From contig QVOM02000115.1 in NCBI GenBank assembly GCA_003586115.2, forward strand, positions 4,232,435 through 4,296,434: 64,000 nt of DNA, given 5' to 3'. Both the position numbers and the translations under genes were made by a program. How positions within the stretch are numbered: position 1 is the first letter of the stretch; each line of letters begins with the position of its first letter. Under the pieces are notes generated by a model, which was not told the origin of the DNA, ran no database searches, and saw only the letters and a list, made by a program, of their open reading frames with translations. Positions 45,215 to 56,888 of the stretch are shown here, piece by piece. This DNA is from Salvator merianae. Its lineage: Eukaryota > Chordata > Lepidosauria > Squamata > Teiidae.

Positions 45215-45560
45215 ATTTCTTTATTTTCATCAAATTATGCATTTTTACATATTAAGAAATACTTAAATAAAGCAACTCATGTGTCTTCCCCTTACACTTT
45301 TACATATATTCACATCCCTCCCTCCCCCCACCCACTCTCAAATTCATTTTTCTCAACCAGTTTTGGAGTTCCATCAAAGAATCCATTGTACTCCATCTTG
45401 AAGATCCTTGTCCCCCTTACCAGGTTGTATATAGTCCATCAAAATTTTCCAATTCATTAGTATAGTAGGTTGCGTCCTGCAGAAATGGCCTATGTCTTCT
45501 AACCGCACTGCTCTTTTATCTTCTTTCTTTTAGTGAGGAAAACTCAACCTCAGTCCTAAG
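45215..45560 (-). mobile_element. Possible L1-like LINE 3' UTR, antisense
   Basis: TTATTTCTTTATTTTCATC, then CATTTTTACATATTAAG, CACATCCCTCCCTCCCCCC and TCCATCAAAATTTTCC resemble the inverted 3' end of the L1-like element at 60378. No ORF2 residue block can be read. Confidence 0.35.
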
Positions 45561-47044
45561 AAGACCCTCCTCTGATTCCTCATTGGCCAAGCTGCCAGAG
45601 AATCTTAGTATCATTGAGTGTTCCAATATAGAAAATTGATTACCTCCTCTGTGCTATTCATGCTAGGAAGGCCTTATGGATTCAAAGGAAAATGCAGATG
45701 ATGAAGGCTGTATACTATTTCAGTAGGAAGAGTGTGGAGTCATTCCTCCATGGAAGGTTCATCCATTTCACCCTTCTAGAACTGTACAGAAGAGCTTTCT
45801 CCTTTGAGATGAATCTCTTTTTCCTCCTTCGGTCCTCAAATGTCTGTTCTTCCCATTGCAGAGGTGGTAGGCAAAATTTGAAATCACATGGCAGTTAAAA
45901 CTCGGACCTTCAGATACATTTTCAAAGCTAGCTCTATGTGACTAAAACCTGAGTGAGACTGCATCTACATCGTAGATTAGGAACAAACTTTGGTTACTCT
46001 GGAGGTGGGGTGGTTGCAAATTCCTGCTCCAGAGACAAATACTTCACCAAACACTGAAAAGTGCAGCTTTCCCTGCAAGTGGGAAAAACAACTTTTTGGT
46101 TGCCCTTTTCAGCAAAGTCAACATCAGGTCAGTATGTGCTACCCAATGGCAACTCAGTCATTGGAATTCTGGCTAGAGTTCCTTGTACACAGCCAGAGGT
46201 CTGACTGCATTTCAGTCCCTAGTTCTCTATGGGTGTTTCAGCTGTGATGAGTGGTATTATACCTACAGATTGGTTCAGGTGATTTTGGAGAGCTGCTTTG
46301 GTACCTTCAAAGGTATCGGCTACCCCTTTTTGTCCACATCAAAAGAACACTTCCCTGCGCACTTGGGCCACTCTATTTGGTAGGCTGTGTAAATGAAGCC
46401 TTGAAGGGGCTTCCAGCATAACAATTTTTTTTACCGTGCAGCAGTTTTGCCAAGCAGTGGAAGACAGGAACCAGCAGGTATGAAGGATAGGTAGCCAAAT
46501 AAAGGCATCCAAAGGATGAAAGGAAGCAGGGAATTTTCTTAAAAATGGATGTTGCCTTATAGTATCTGCAGTGGGGGTAATGGTCACATGGTTTACTATA
46601 GAAATACATTTTATACTAATTTGTACTGATGCTACAACTTTGTACTTCTGCTAAACTGTGCATTCCAACAGTAGTTCCTTTTCTTAACTATGGTATAAAG
46701 ATTGCTGTATTTGTCAACAACAGTACAGTATATAGACTACAACATTGTAACCTATGATGCACTGTAAAAATATTTCCTTTCTTTAGAAAAACCCTGCATA
46801 TGTTATCTTACTCCCTTTTTTAATAACACTAAATGTCCTAGTGGATTGTGCCAGGGGCTCATCCAACTCATAGCCTCAAACTGGCCAACCAGTTGCATAT
46901 GGCAGCCGACATTCAGGACTGGAGCATAGTGTCTTACCTGCATAGCTGTTGTGTCTTCAACTTCCAATTGTATTTCAAGGAGGCAGCAGTAGCATTTTAT
47001 TGAGGCAAGTGAAATTTGCACTGGAAATTTCCCAGTTTGTCATT
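45561..47044. other. Unassigned stretch
   Basis: Only short motif-free ORFs. No repeat boundary recognised. Confidence 0.3.
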
Positions 47045-47045
47045 T

Positions 47046-47277
47046 TGGCCCTTCCTGCATTTACTTATATCCTGGTATAGTGTGGCCTGCATCTGGGCCT
47101 CTCTCTTCTGCACTTTGGAGTGGACCAAAGTGGTCATGCTCCCTGATAGCACACCTCATCCACATTGGGCAGAGCATAGCCTGGTCTAGCTGTCCCAGTA
47201 AAATGGCCCAGGAGGTTTGGAGAAGGGCACATACCTCTACTCAAGTGGTCTAGCTCACATCAAATATGGAAATGCCC
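47046..47277 (+). mobile_element. MITE of the GGGCCTTTCCGCACTT class, copy 2
   Basis: It starts GGCCCTTCCTGCATTTAC and ends ATATGGAAATGCCC. Shared internal blocks with the element at 24092 include ATCCTGGTATAGTG and CTGGGCCTCTCTCTTCTGCAC. The termini are worn and no exact duplication is seen. Confidence 0.68.
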
Positions 47278-49786
47278 TAAGTAAGAGAAACGTAGGGGCA
47301 TGTTCTGATACGGCATTTAATCAGTTTACAGGCCATCTTCAGTTCCCGCTGGTCTGACATGACCTTGCCTTTCTGTAATTTTACTGGACTAAATTGGCAA
47401 AATACAGACTATTTTGCATTAAAATTTAATGAGTTCTCAAGCCATTCCAGATCGCTTGCCCACTTTACTTTGTGATCTGAGAATGCTTAAGGACCATTTG
47501 GAAGGGACCATACTTTTTGGGGGGTGTACAGAGGGAGGGCTCTCCACTTCCTGCCATCCAGACAGACTTTGTGGGTGGGCAGGAAGCACAGTAGTTCCTT
47601 CCGCCTCTGTTATCCCCCCCTTCCACAGCTGCCAGGAGAAAAGAAAGCTGTCCTCCATTTTACTTTGCCAGTCTGTGGTCCTTTCTCCTCCTTTATCCCC
47701 CATCCAGCGCTGCCAATAAGAAATTAAAGGTTTCCTCCACTTCTGCCTGCTGCTTAAACCAAAAAAACCGAGTTCCTTCTAGTGTACAGAGTTTTGTGCA
47801 AAATTGCCACAGCACTACAGCAAACTTCAGGCGGCGACACAGTTAACTGCAGGCTGCACACTAGGGTGAGAGGGTACCACAGCCAGCTGGCCAGTGGGCT
47901 CGGGGGGAGAAGGCAGTTCCAAAATGCATTCCTTGCGCCTGGTTGCTCCCTCTTCTCCTGCAGTCTGGGGATCCTTTCCCTCACTTTAGTGCAAAAACTC
48001 AGCAGCAGAACAGCATCATTAAGGCAAGGCAAGGTAAAATACATCTCCTGATCTTGAGCACTTTCAGGGGGCAGACATATTTGATGTCCTTGCTGCGCCA
48101 CCATAAGAGTGTTTTAATTCAAAATACTGTACCTGTTTGGGGATGCAATCTTCTTTCCCCGATGAAGAAACCGCTCAGTATGATTTTGCTATCAGCTGCA
48201 CACAGCTACATTGTGGGGCACATGTCACCGTGGATGTCTCGGACGGAGGTGAGATAGAGTCCATTTGCTGGCCATTAACTATACTATTACGATAATGGGG
48301 CCTCCCACACATTTTCCCCTCTTCTCAGACCTCTCCCTGCATTTGTGCTACTCTCAAATTGTGCAATTGCACAAAAGTGCAATTGCAGTGGAGCAGACCT
48401 CACCATCTGCCCGTTAAGAAGTTTTATTGTGTGATAGATGTGGTATCAAAGTTCTGCTTGTGTACATACAGGCTGGAGAGGGAGAAGGAGCAAACGGCAA
48501 ATAACTAGTAATGCTGCCGAGTGAATCCATGTTCTGAGACAGCAGTGGGGATGCATGGAGGGTGGAGCTTGACTTGCCCACTCCTGTGAAGTCAAGATTT
48601 GTATGTTCGGACTGCAGCCAATCTCTGAGTGCACAGGGAGGGGAATTTGGCCAGGGGTGGAGGCAAAAAAGGTAGTTTCCCTGTGCCATGCAAGGGAAAC
48701 ATCAGAGTGAGAATGAGCAAGTCTGAATTGAGTCCATGTTAAAAAAGCAAATGTAGGAATGATTGGAAGACAAACTCAGTCCTCAAACTCTTCCAATCCA
48801 GACTGAATTTACAATGTCAGACTGGGACCTAGGAAACTCCTAGAAAAGTCTTTGCTTAGTTGTTTTGCTGATGGCTTAGGCTGCATCTTCAAACATCCTC
48901 ATACATTGACAACACTGACTGAGGTTGATTGAAGTTATAATGAAAACATTTAGAGGGCATTGGATTGGCAAAGGTTGTTGAAGGAGACTAATATAAGAAA
49001 CTGCACAATAGTTTGTTTACTTCTAAGAAAAATCCACATGATTCCTATTAAGGTCTTAAACCTCCTAGGCTTTCCTAAGAATTTTTTATCTCTTGCCTCT
49101 TAAGATCTTTACTCATTTCTTCTTCCAGCTAATGAAGGAAGATCAGTGAGTGTGGCAGAACTGGGAGGGTATCAGGCCGTAAAAATAAAATGGGAGGCAT
49201 GCCACCACACCCAAATAGAGTGGATCCCAACTAGTGAAAAAGACCGGAACTTCAAATTCTGCTATTTTTTATACAGTGCCTATATTGTTAAATGCAAATA
49301 CTTCACTGAAGATGTCTTGGAAGCTGTCTGAGAAGATTGACTTTCATGTATTCAGTCACTGTGCTGCTTCCTGTCAGTTAAAGTTGAATCAATAGAAAAT
49401 GGGCCAAGTCATGAAAAACAGAGCAATCTTCATACCCAAGCAATCTGAGGATGCATCATGCATCATAATTCAGCGTCTAGAAACTCGCAGTAATTTTTTT
49501 TTTGGGGGGGGAGGGAGAGTAGGAGGTAGATTGAAATGGGTGCAGCTGTCTTTCAAAACTGAAACAAACCCAAGGTAGCAATGAGACAAAGAAGCATGTG
49601 TATGCATGGCCACTTCTATTTTGATTAAAATTATTGTCTATTCTCAGCCCAAGCTGAGCAGGGGGAGCATTTGAATTTAGGGATGGTGTGCTTAGGTATA
49701 AGGTACTAGATTTCATAGAAATCATTCCTTGAGAAGGGTAGAAGCAAAAATGTCTCACTAATACAACTTTCTTCTGTTGTCTCACT
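47278..49786. other. Mostly unassigned; possible old repeat at 47.8-48.3 kb
   Basis: Between 47600 and 47760 related TCCAGCGCTGCC / CACAGCTGCCAGGAG blocks recur, perhaps a two-unit tandem repeat. At 48130-48250 one plus frame reads smoothly (AQYDFAISCTQLHCG, then VTVDVSDGG) up to GAG/GTGAGA, a good splice donor. No family is recognised. TGTGCAATTGCAC and GTGCAATTGCA lie side by side near 48360. The remainder is featureless. Confidence 0.3.
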
Positions 49787-49966
49787 GGCTCTTTCTGCAC
49801 TTGGCCTTATTGTAGATTATATCTCAGAATAGGGACCTGCTATCCACATGCTGCTGCAAACTATGAAAGGTCTTGCCCAGGGCCTACCATAGTCTGCACT
49901 CGTATGCAGATGGCAGGTCCCTATTCTGAGATATAATCTGGAATACGTCCAAGTGCAGAAAGGGCC
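49787..49966. mobile_element. 180-bp hairpin MITE, copy 2 (ACT duplication)
   Basis: It starts GGCTCTTTCTGCACTTGGCC and ends AAGTGCAGAAAGGGCC. ACT flanks both sides (49784-49786 and 49967-49969). The arms and centre match the copy at 7669 nearly base for base. Confidence 0.95.
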
Positions 49967-50735
49967 ACTCACTTACCTATAGTGGGGTACTGTCCAAACT
50001 GTTTAATTGGCCAACTTTTACCCACATTCTGAACATGTCACCTGATGTCCATTTAGCAGCTTTTGAGAAAATCCTTCTAAATCTGCTTTCTGGAATGTTT
50101 GTGTTCACACAAACATTGAAACTAAGGAGTTCATGAAAATTGTGAAGACAGAGGGGAAACTAAAAACATCAGGTTCTTCCATGGATTGGAGGAAGTTGGT
50201 AAAGAGAAGGTTACGTCCCTGTCTCATAATACTAACATTTAGGCAATGTACAGTGCTAGGAGTTGAAGCAAACAGAAAACGTTTTCACAAATAATGTTCA
50301 ATTACTTTGTAGAATTTGCTGTCAGATGCTGTAGCTAGTTTTGGATGGGTTATCTAAGTTAATGAACGAGGGCAGATTTTTTTTTTATTGGTGACTAGCT
50401 TTTCAGCAGAGCTGTGTTCTGTACTAAACCCTGTACTTAGTTTCCAGATTGAGTTTGTGGGCTGTAAAAGAAACTTTTGTTTCTCTACATTTTCAGAATT
50501 CTTTGAACAAATTCCAGATTCTCACTGGTACATGGGTTAGTTAGCTTACTTCATGGTTCTAGGGAAACTATGAGTTGCATATGTTACAAGAACTCTTCCA
50601 GAACAACAATGTATGGGAGCTCCCAAGTTGCAGGGGTTTCCAAACTAGGGTTTGGTTTTACACATATGTAATTGGAGAGCTGAACTTGAAGGAAGGTGGA
50701 AAAGAGTAGCTTTAACATTCAAAATTTCTATCAAA
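49967..50735. other. Unassigned spacer between two 180-bp MITEs
   Basis: About 770 bases without recognisable repeat or gene. Confidence 0.3.
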
Positions 50736-50915
50736 GGCCCTTTCTGCACTTGGCTTTATTCTGGAGTATATCTCAGAATAGGGACCTGCTATCTACACAC
50801 TAGTGCTGATTAAAGCAGGCCCCAGGTGGAGCCTGCCATAGTTCATAGTACCATGCAGATGGCAGATCCCTATTCCAAGATATAATCTGGAATAAGGTCA
50901 AGTGCAGAAAGGGCC
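50736..50915. mobile_element. 180-bp hairpin MITE, copy 3 (AAA duplication)
   Basis: It starts GGCCCTTTCTGCACTTGGC and ends AAGTGCAGAAAGGGCC. AAA is present on both sides (50733-50735 and 50916-50918), though A-rich flanks make this weaker evidence. The central portion is more diverged than in copies 1 and 2, but the length is the same. Confidence 0.92.
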
Positions 50916-50957
50916 AAAAATTGTGGTTAAAAGGATGGTGAATTAGTTGCAAAAAAA

Positions 50958-51412
50958 GGGCTTTCCCCCCCCCCTCATTTGAAGCTAATGAGCATCAGGG
51001 ATACTCACTAGCCAAGTGTCCTGTACTTTGTGAAGGCCCTGGCGATTGGGAGCAGGCAGCAGCTGCTTCCGATCGCTACTACCTGTGGAGCACAAAATCA
51101 TGCTCCACAGCTGTACTAGGAACAGCTGGACAGTCCTGGTACAGTGCATTTGCATCTGGGTGAGAATGCACAGCTGTGGATTATGTCTGTGCCTCTGTGA
51201 TGGTGCCATGTGGTGCAGCTGTGCACAGTGTTGCCAGTCACCATGGCCATGGCCAGAAGCTTCCTGGCTGCTGTCATGCCACAGAATGCCAGTGAGATGC
51301 CAGTATTCATATCGCAAATGATGGTATCCTGCTGGCATTCTGTTCCGAGACATCACAGTGTGGATGATCTCCGTACTGTGAGGTCTATTCCACCATGGAA
51401 TGCAAAAAGGCC
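50958..51412. mobile_element. MITE of the GGGCCTGTTTGCACTT class, copy 3
   Basis: The left end is GGGCTTTCCC followed by a C run, the right end GCAAAAAGGCC. Internal landmarks are GAAGCTAATGAGCATCAGGG, a GTGGAGCACAAAATCATGCTCCAC stem region, GGCCAGAAGCTTCC and TGATGGTATCCTGCTGG. ORFs of 91 and 143 codons on opposite strands have no domain. It lies only 42 bases from the 180-bp copy 3. Confidence 0.82.
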
Positions 51413-51710
51413 TCATGTCTCAGTAATGGGGAAAAAGCTCTAGCACAAAATACTGTTTCTATACTGGGGAAGAAGTGTCAAAAACACAATGAATCAGTCT
51501 GCCCTAACTCTTTGTTTTGGGAAACAAAGTTGTTCCTACAGTTGCCTCAGAACCTCCAGGACTGGACTGGAATCTCTAGAGCCATCTTGATAAAATGCTT
51601 TTGTTTTAAGTCCATGTGTTTTTGTTTCCTATTTCTTGTGTTTTGCTTTTTTGGTAGGGTTTGATTATTGATTTTTTAATGTTTGCTCAAACTATGACAA
51701 AGAGATCAAA
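51413..51710. other. Unassigned spacer
   Basis: Nothing recognised. Confidence 0.3.
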
Positions 51711-51780
51711 GGGTGATGCCGCACTGGCTGGTATACCAGGCCAGCAAGCCTACTAGGAGTCTCCATTACGCACGCTGACG
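51711..51780. mobile_element. Left half of a GCTGGTA-family MITE (copy 3)
   Basis: GGGTGATGCCGCACTGGCTGG and TATACCAGGCCAGCAAGC match the left arms of the elements at 8577 and 29452. The right arm is absent, so this is a truncated copy. Confidence 0.65.
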
Positions 51781-52537
51781 TGATCTAAGGAAGGTTCCGG
51801 AAAGAGCTCCCACCTAGGCCTAGGGCGTTACTGTTTGGCTAGCCTTGCAGGCATGTCACATGAGACATTAACTTCTCCTCAATCCTAGCTCTGGATGCCA
51901 AGTCGGTTACTATACAGACTGCCAATTCAGAAGCACAGCTGCTGGGAAAGTATTTTAATCTATGGTTCACACTGTTTTGTGGTTTTTATCTTTTTTATTG
52001 TTGTGACCTGCCCTGGGGCCTTCTGGTGAAGGGCAAGATATGAATACTCAAAATAAATAAATAAATAAATAAATATTTCCAGACTGAAGGTTCTATCTGG
52101 GCTTGTCCTTCACAAAATGGGTTTCTGAACATTAAGTCATTTCAGGGATTCAGTGAAAGCAGTGATTTCGGCAAATGTTGCTTCTTAGGAGATGGTAAAA
52201 ATGCACAACAATCACGTACACAGGAAACCTACGTTGCTTTATACTGTGTTGCTGTCCACTGGGTGTCTTTGGGAAAGCAAGGGGCAAGAGCAAATAATGA
52301 GTGGGGAAATCTACATTTCCCTAGCTAGGGACACCTTCTGGAGACCAGATTAAATAATTGATAGCTTTACTATGTCTACATCTTTGTGTACAAACATGCA
52401 CACTTCACCTTCCTATACAACTGATTTGCATTATGGTTCCTGGAGTTATTTCACAGACTGGCATGATGGGATATATCTGTTGGTCAAGCTAGCACGTTTG
52501 TCATGCAAAGCCATAATAAAGGACTGCTTTCACTCTG
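51781..52537. other. Unassigned, includes a CR1/L2-type 3' end
   Basis: At about 52002-52073 GTGACCTGCCCTGGGGCC and GGGCAAGATATGAATAC run into an AAAT tandem tail, a sense LINE 3' end. The rest shows no feature. Confidence 0.45.
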
Positions 52538-52812
52538 CACGGTCGCACAGAAGGCTAAGGCACTGATCTTTCAATAGGAGGATTGGAGTTCAAGGCCCCT
52601 GTCTGCCGTGTAGAGGGGATGAGCGCCCTCTACTGGCCTCTAGCTCCAGCCAACCTAGTAGTTCAAAAGCAAGTAATTGCAAGTAGATAAATAGGGAGCA
52701 TCACACTGTGTGATGCGGAAGATAGACAGATGTAAAGCCTTTGGGCGAAAAATAACCTTGTAAGCCGCTTTGAGTCAGTTTCGGCCGAGAAAAGCGGGGT
52801 ATAAAAACCAAG
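52538..52812 (+). mobile_element. tRNA-derived SINE with LINE-like tail, sense
   Basis: GTCGCACAGAAGGCTAAGGC holds the A box and GGAGTTCAAGGCC the B box. The body has AGCTCCAGCCAACCTAG and TTGCAAGTAGATAAATAG, blocks I associate with a squamate SINE family. The tail TAAGCCGCTTTGAGTC and GCGGGGTATAAAAACC resembles CR1/L2-type ends. The element runs directly into the TTC microsatellite, which probably grew from its tail. Confidence 0.75.
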
Positions 52813-53047
52813 TTCTTCTTCTTCTTCTCCTCCTCCTCCTCGTCCTCGTCCTCCTTCTTCTTCTTGTTCTTCTTGTTCTTCTTGTTCTTCTTGTTCTTCT
52901 TCTTCTTCTTCTTCTTCTCCTCCTNNNNNNNNNNNNNNNNNNNNNNNNNNTTCTTCTTCTTCTTCTTCTTCTTCTTCTTCTTCTTCTTCTTCTTCTTCTT
53001 CTTCTTCTTCTTCTTCTTCTTCTTCTTCTTCTTCTTCTTCTTCTTCC
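52812..53047. repeat. (TTC)n microsatellite with assembly gap
   Basis: TTC/TCC/TTG trinucleotides run from about 52812 to 53047, interrupted by 26 N at 52925-52950. The left part is impure (TCC, GTC and TTG variants), while the right part is pure TTC. Phe, Leu, Glu or Arg homopolymer ORFs on both strands are artefacts. The true length is unknown because of the gap. Confidence 0.98.
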
Positions 53048-53582
53048 TGTGAGCACCCCAATTGGAAATGGTAGAACCAAGTGATGTACTGTAGGTCTGG
53101 TCTCAGTTTTCCAGCTTCCTTCTCCTGTTGACAGTAACGGGCTCCTGGTGCTAGCAATGGTCTACCAGCTTGTTAGGTAGCCTGACAGAAGTCAACTGAC
53201 AGAAGTCCATTTCAAAGTGACATAGTATAAATGGAAAATGTTGGTGCTTTCATTGCACATGCAAATGCAAATGCATATGTGTACTTTGTGTACTTTGCCA
53301 TATTGTCCTGAATGTTCCCAAAGGTCAAGCAGTTCTCAAATATCCAGATAAGTTGAAGCTACACCAGTGAGCAGCAATCACTCATCAGAAGCCAGGCAGC
53401 AAAGAAATCTTGCTGGAATTCTTTAACCAAGGGGGCTCCAGTGCAGCTAAATGGTTTTTGTTCCCACTCTTGTTATCTATACTTTTCTAAGAATTCAGAT
53501 ATATTATGTATTCTGTGACATCCTGACATAACCTGATACAAGTCATGTTGTGTCAGACAGAAAGATATCTTGCATCTGAGAC

Positions 53583-53619
<37 letters not shown>

Positions 53620-54603
53620 TGTCCCTGGACTGCCTGGCAAAGCTGAAATTCAATCCTATCTCCTATTACCCACTAGCAAAATATATTGATTAAACCTATA
53701 AGCAGATAATGCAAATAATAACATGGCTATTGATTAGTGAGATGGCAGGCAGATAGGTATTTGTGATGATAGGCCTTCTAACCTCTTCTGCATGTACTCG
53801 GGTTGTATAATTGACTATAGCACTTTTCTTTAGCTCAGGGCTAATGCATGGGTTCAGCATACCAGGACTTTATTGGACTTAGACTGGTCTTGAGCTACAG
53901 TTGTATGTGTGTATGTATGACATTGACTTGAGAATATTTAGAGAAGACTGATCCCTGCTTTGGAGTAAAATCTTGAATTGCATAAAACTGCACACCATTT
54001 GTTCATTTAAAGCACCCAAAGTTCAACAGAACTTCCAAGTGCTCTTCACTAATCTTGCCATCCATGTGATTGACCTTGTGCAAAAGAAAGGCACTGAGAT
54101 AAATCCAGTCGTTCTATCTAGAAAATAAATTTAAAGTGGTATGTGCAGTATTTTTAAAAACCTTTTGTTTCAAAATCATACAATGTAAATAACTGAAAAA
54201 GTTCGTCTTTTTTTTATTGCCTAGAACTACAAGGGCTTCATATTTGGTTCCAGGCAGGCTTCTGTATAAAAATATTTTGCATATGAGGTGCTGTATCTGA
54301 AAATACCCCTATCCACATGTCACCAGGTATGACAGAGGTGGAAACCTTGGCTGAACTTCATTTAATGATTCTGATGGTGACTTCAACATTCAAGTAGGCA
54401 AACTCATGGATTAGACGAGATATTTGCCCAGTCCAGTAGGTTACTACTTGAATTCTTCTGAAATGTTCTTTGTGCATATTCAAAATAATTTTTTGATACT
54501 GTTTTTCAGTGTTAGGGGAAAGGGGCTTTGTTAGCAAGATCAGGCCTGCTCATTCTTTGATCTTCATATAGATGGCTCTTGACTAGACTGGAAGTGGAAC
54601 AAA
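53048..54603. other. Unassigned stretch
   Basis: ATGCAAATGCAAATGCAT near 53261 contains overlapping octamer-like words. A (CA)n(TA)n tract is listed separately. Otherwise nothing is recognised. Confidence 0.35.
53583..53619. repeat. (CA)n(TA)n microsatellite
   Basis: CA dinucleotides pass into TA dinucleotides. Confidence 0.96.
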
Positions 54604-55070
54604 GGGCTTTTTTCCACTTGAACGTAGTGAGCATCAGGAACGCTCACTAGCCAAGTGCTTCTGCATTTCATGGAGGCTCTGGCAATCGGAAGCAGACTAC
54701 AGCTGCTCCCAATCATTACCTGCTGTGGAGTACAAAATCATGCTCCACAGCTGTACCTGGAGCAGCTGGACTGCTCCTGGTACACTGCATTCACACTTGC
54801 TTCCAGGTGTGAATGCAGAGTGGCGTGGTGCGGCTGTGCCTGCACCAATGCACAGCATTGCTGGTCACCAGGGCAGTGGCCAGAAGTTTCTCAGCTGCTG
54901 TCATGCACAGGAGGTCAGGAGGACACCAGCATTTGCACTGTGAATGGTGGTATTCAGCCGCTGGTCTATTCTATGTCTTCGCAGTGCGGATGGTTGCTGT
55001 GCTGTGAGGTCTGTTCCACCATAGAACAGGATAAGTATCCTATTCTACAGTGGAAAGTGTGAACAGACCC
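54604..55070. mobile_element. MITE of the GGGCCTGTTTGCACTT class, copy 4
   Basis: It starts GGGCTTTTTTCCACTTG and ends GTGTGAACAGACCC, with flanks AAA and AGA. It carries the GAGCATCAGGAACGCTCACTA block, the TGTGGAGTACAAAATCATGCTCCACA stem region, GGAGCAGCTGGACTGCTCC and GGCCAGAAGTTTCTC. This is the longest copy and shows the family's interior best. The 135-codon plus-strand ORF has no domain. Confidence 0.84.
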
Positions 55071-55091
55071 AGAGAAAAGGAAGTGAACTTA

Positions 55092-55607
55092 GGTCCTTTC
55101 CACACTTGGTCACTAGCCCAGACCAACCGGCTGCCTAGTACGCTTAGTCCACATTGGACTAGCACCATCCCAGCCCAGAACTATCCCAGTTTACCGGTTG
55201 ACCTGATCAAAAAGACCTACAACCGTCCCACACTGTCTGTTCCACTCCAGTCATCAGTACTTCTGTATCTGGTCCAGGACAATGATCTTTGAAGTATGAG
55301 CACCTCCCCCAAATATCATTATTGTAGGCTTGGCTCGGAGGTAGGCGTGCTGCCTTTGAAGACTATTTTGTTCAGCCCTGCTCTTGTGCACTGCATGTGA
55401 CGTAGAAGGAAGAGGGGCCTAGGCCAATAGTGGCAGGAATGGGTGGTGCTGAGATGAAGACAGTTAGGAATGTCTTGCAGCCAGGGCTGCGCCAGGACAG
55501 AGGGTATCCCATACTCCCAGAGCAGAGAGTGCCTCACATTTTATCTTGGACCAGAGTGGACTGGAACAGTTGGACCACTCCAGGAAAGGTGAGTGTGGAA
55601 ATGACAC
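55092..55607. mobile_element. MITE with TTTCCACACTTGG ends
   Basis: The left end AGGTCCTTTCCACACTTGG is answered at the right by GAGTGTGGAAATGAC. Just inside the right end lie TTGGACCAGAGTGGACTGG and TTGGACCACTCCAGG, related to the fragment at 25735. Exact borders and target duplication are not resolved; the interior of about 400 bp matches no other copy in this window. Confidence 0.6.
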
Positions 55608-56888
55608 TAGTTACTAAGTTATGGAGGGGTTCAGAAACACAGGCCATTCCCAGTAGTGTTAGCATAGTGGCACAGTGAGCAGTTGCATTAGTATTTCCAT
55701 TGAGCTAGGAGGTGACCAATAGGTACTATTTCCCTTTCTTCTGCCTCTGCGTAAGACCAAGTACATCACCTTCATAAACATCTATTCTTGAGTCTGATGC
55801 TTTCAAGTGATAGGGAAATCAGCTATATTTATTGTTCTTGCAGCACACTGTATATGACCGCCCTCCAGCTTTGTGGTATTCAAGCCTCATTGCCTAAATC
55901 TAACATACAGAGTGGTTAAAACTGTGTTTGAATGCTTACTGGTGCTTAGCTACATTTCTGTGGAAGTGGTCTCCTTGCATATGTTTCTTCCCTCACTGTT
56001 TTGAGTTTTTTCCTTCCTGTACAAGGAAGTATTGGGCCCAAGCCAAGAGTTTGACTGCATCTAAATCTAGATCTGAAGAGGTCAGAGTTCCTAATCTCAT
56101 TGGTTTAAGCTGAAGTGTGAAGCAGCCTGTTTTACTTGGCCAGTTCAGAGGCTTCACAGTGCCATCTGGTTACAATAACTACTAGGGCCCCATATCCAAG
56201 TCTCCTTTGCTGTCACATTGATGTTCATGAGCAGGTTTCCTTGCAGGTGGCAGTAGTAGGGCTGAACAGAAGAGCCCAGCCCCATTGTGTTCACATGTTA
56301 CTGCCATTCATTGCTAGAACTCTTCTGTTTTAGTTTCGTGTTGGTTTTTAAAAAGTCCTTTGTAAAGCATGACAGACTTATTTTAAAAAGCACTGTTTTG
56401 TTGGGTGAAATAAATATTTTAAAGGAAGCAACGCATTTTTAAGTGAAAACTGAGTTGTGCAGGAAAATATGCATTTTACATAAAATATGCATTTTTGTCT
56501 GTACTCAAATTTCCATAGCACTGCCTGACACTGTGATATAATTGTGCATTTGATTCAACAATGCATTCACACTTTCAGATCCCATAAGTCACTTTAATAT
56601 CCACATCATGTCTATTGCTGTGACAGTTTGAGGTAGTGGCAGCCAACTTAATTACTCACAATGCTCTGAACATATAGTGTTGCCCTGTGGTATTGTGATA
56701 AATCAAAATGGAAGACAGATCCCAGACACGGACACCAGTACAAGGGCACTGGAGCTCTGGGTTGGAATAAGTTATCTTCCCTCCGTTCCCTCTAACAAAT
56801 CTTGGGATCCAAGTGTCTATGAAGAGGTAAGGTGGTTTTATACGTTTGTTTCTTGTTTTTGTTTCAAACATTCATACATCACTTGTTT
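55608..56888. other. Unassigned stretch
   Basis: A 73-codon plus frame at 56677-56898 is crossed by a donor-like GAAGAG/GTAAGG at about 56826, but no homology or acceptor supports an exon. Confidence 0.3.

Noticed and set aside
7669..50915. Recurring spaced repeats as a possible CRISPR-like array
   Set aside because: The repeats are dispersed hairpins with target duplications in vertebrate-type DNA; there is no regular array.
52663..53157. Long Glu-rich (164 codons), Leu-rich and Arg-rich ORFs
   Set aside because: They translate the TTC tract and the N gap.
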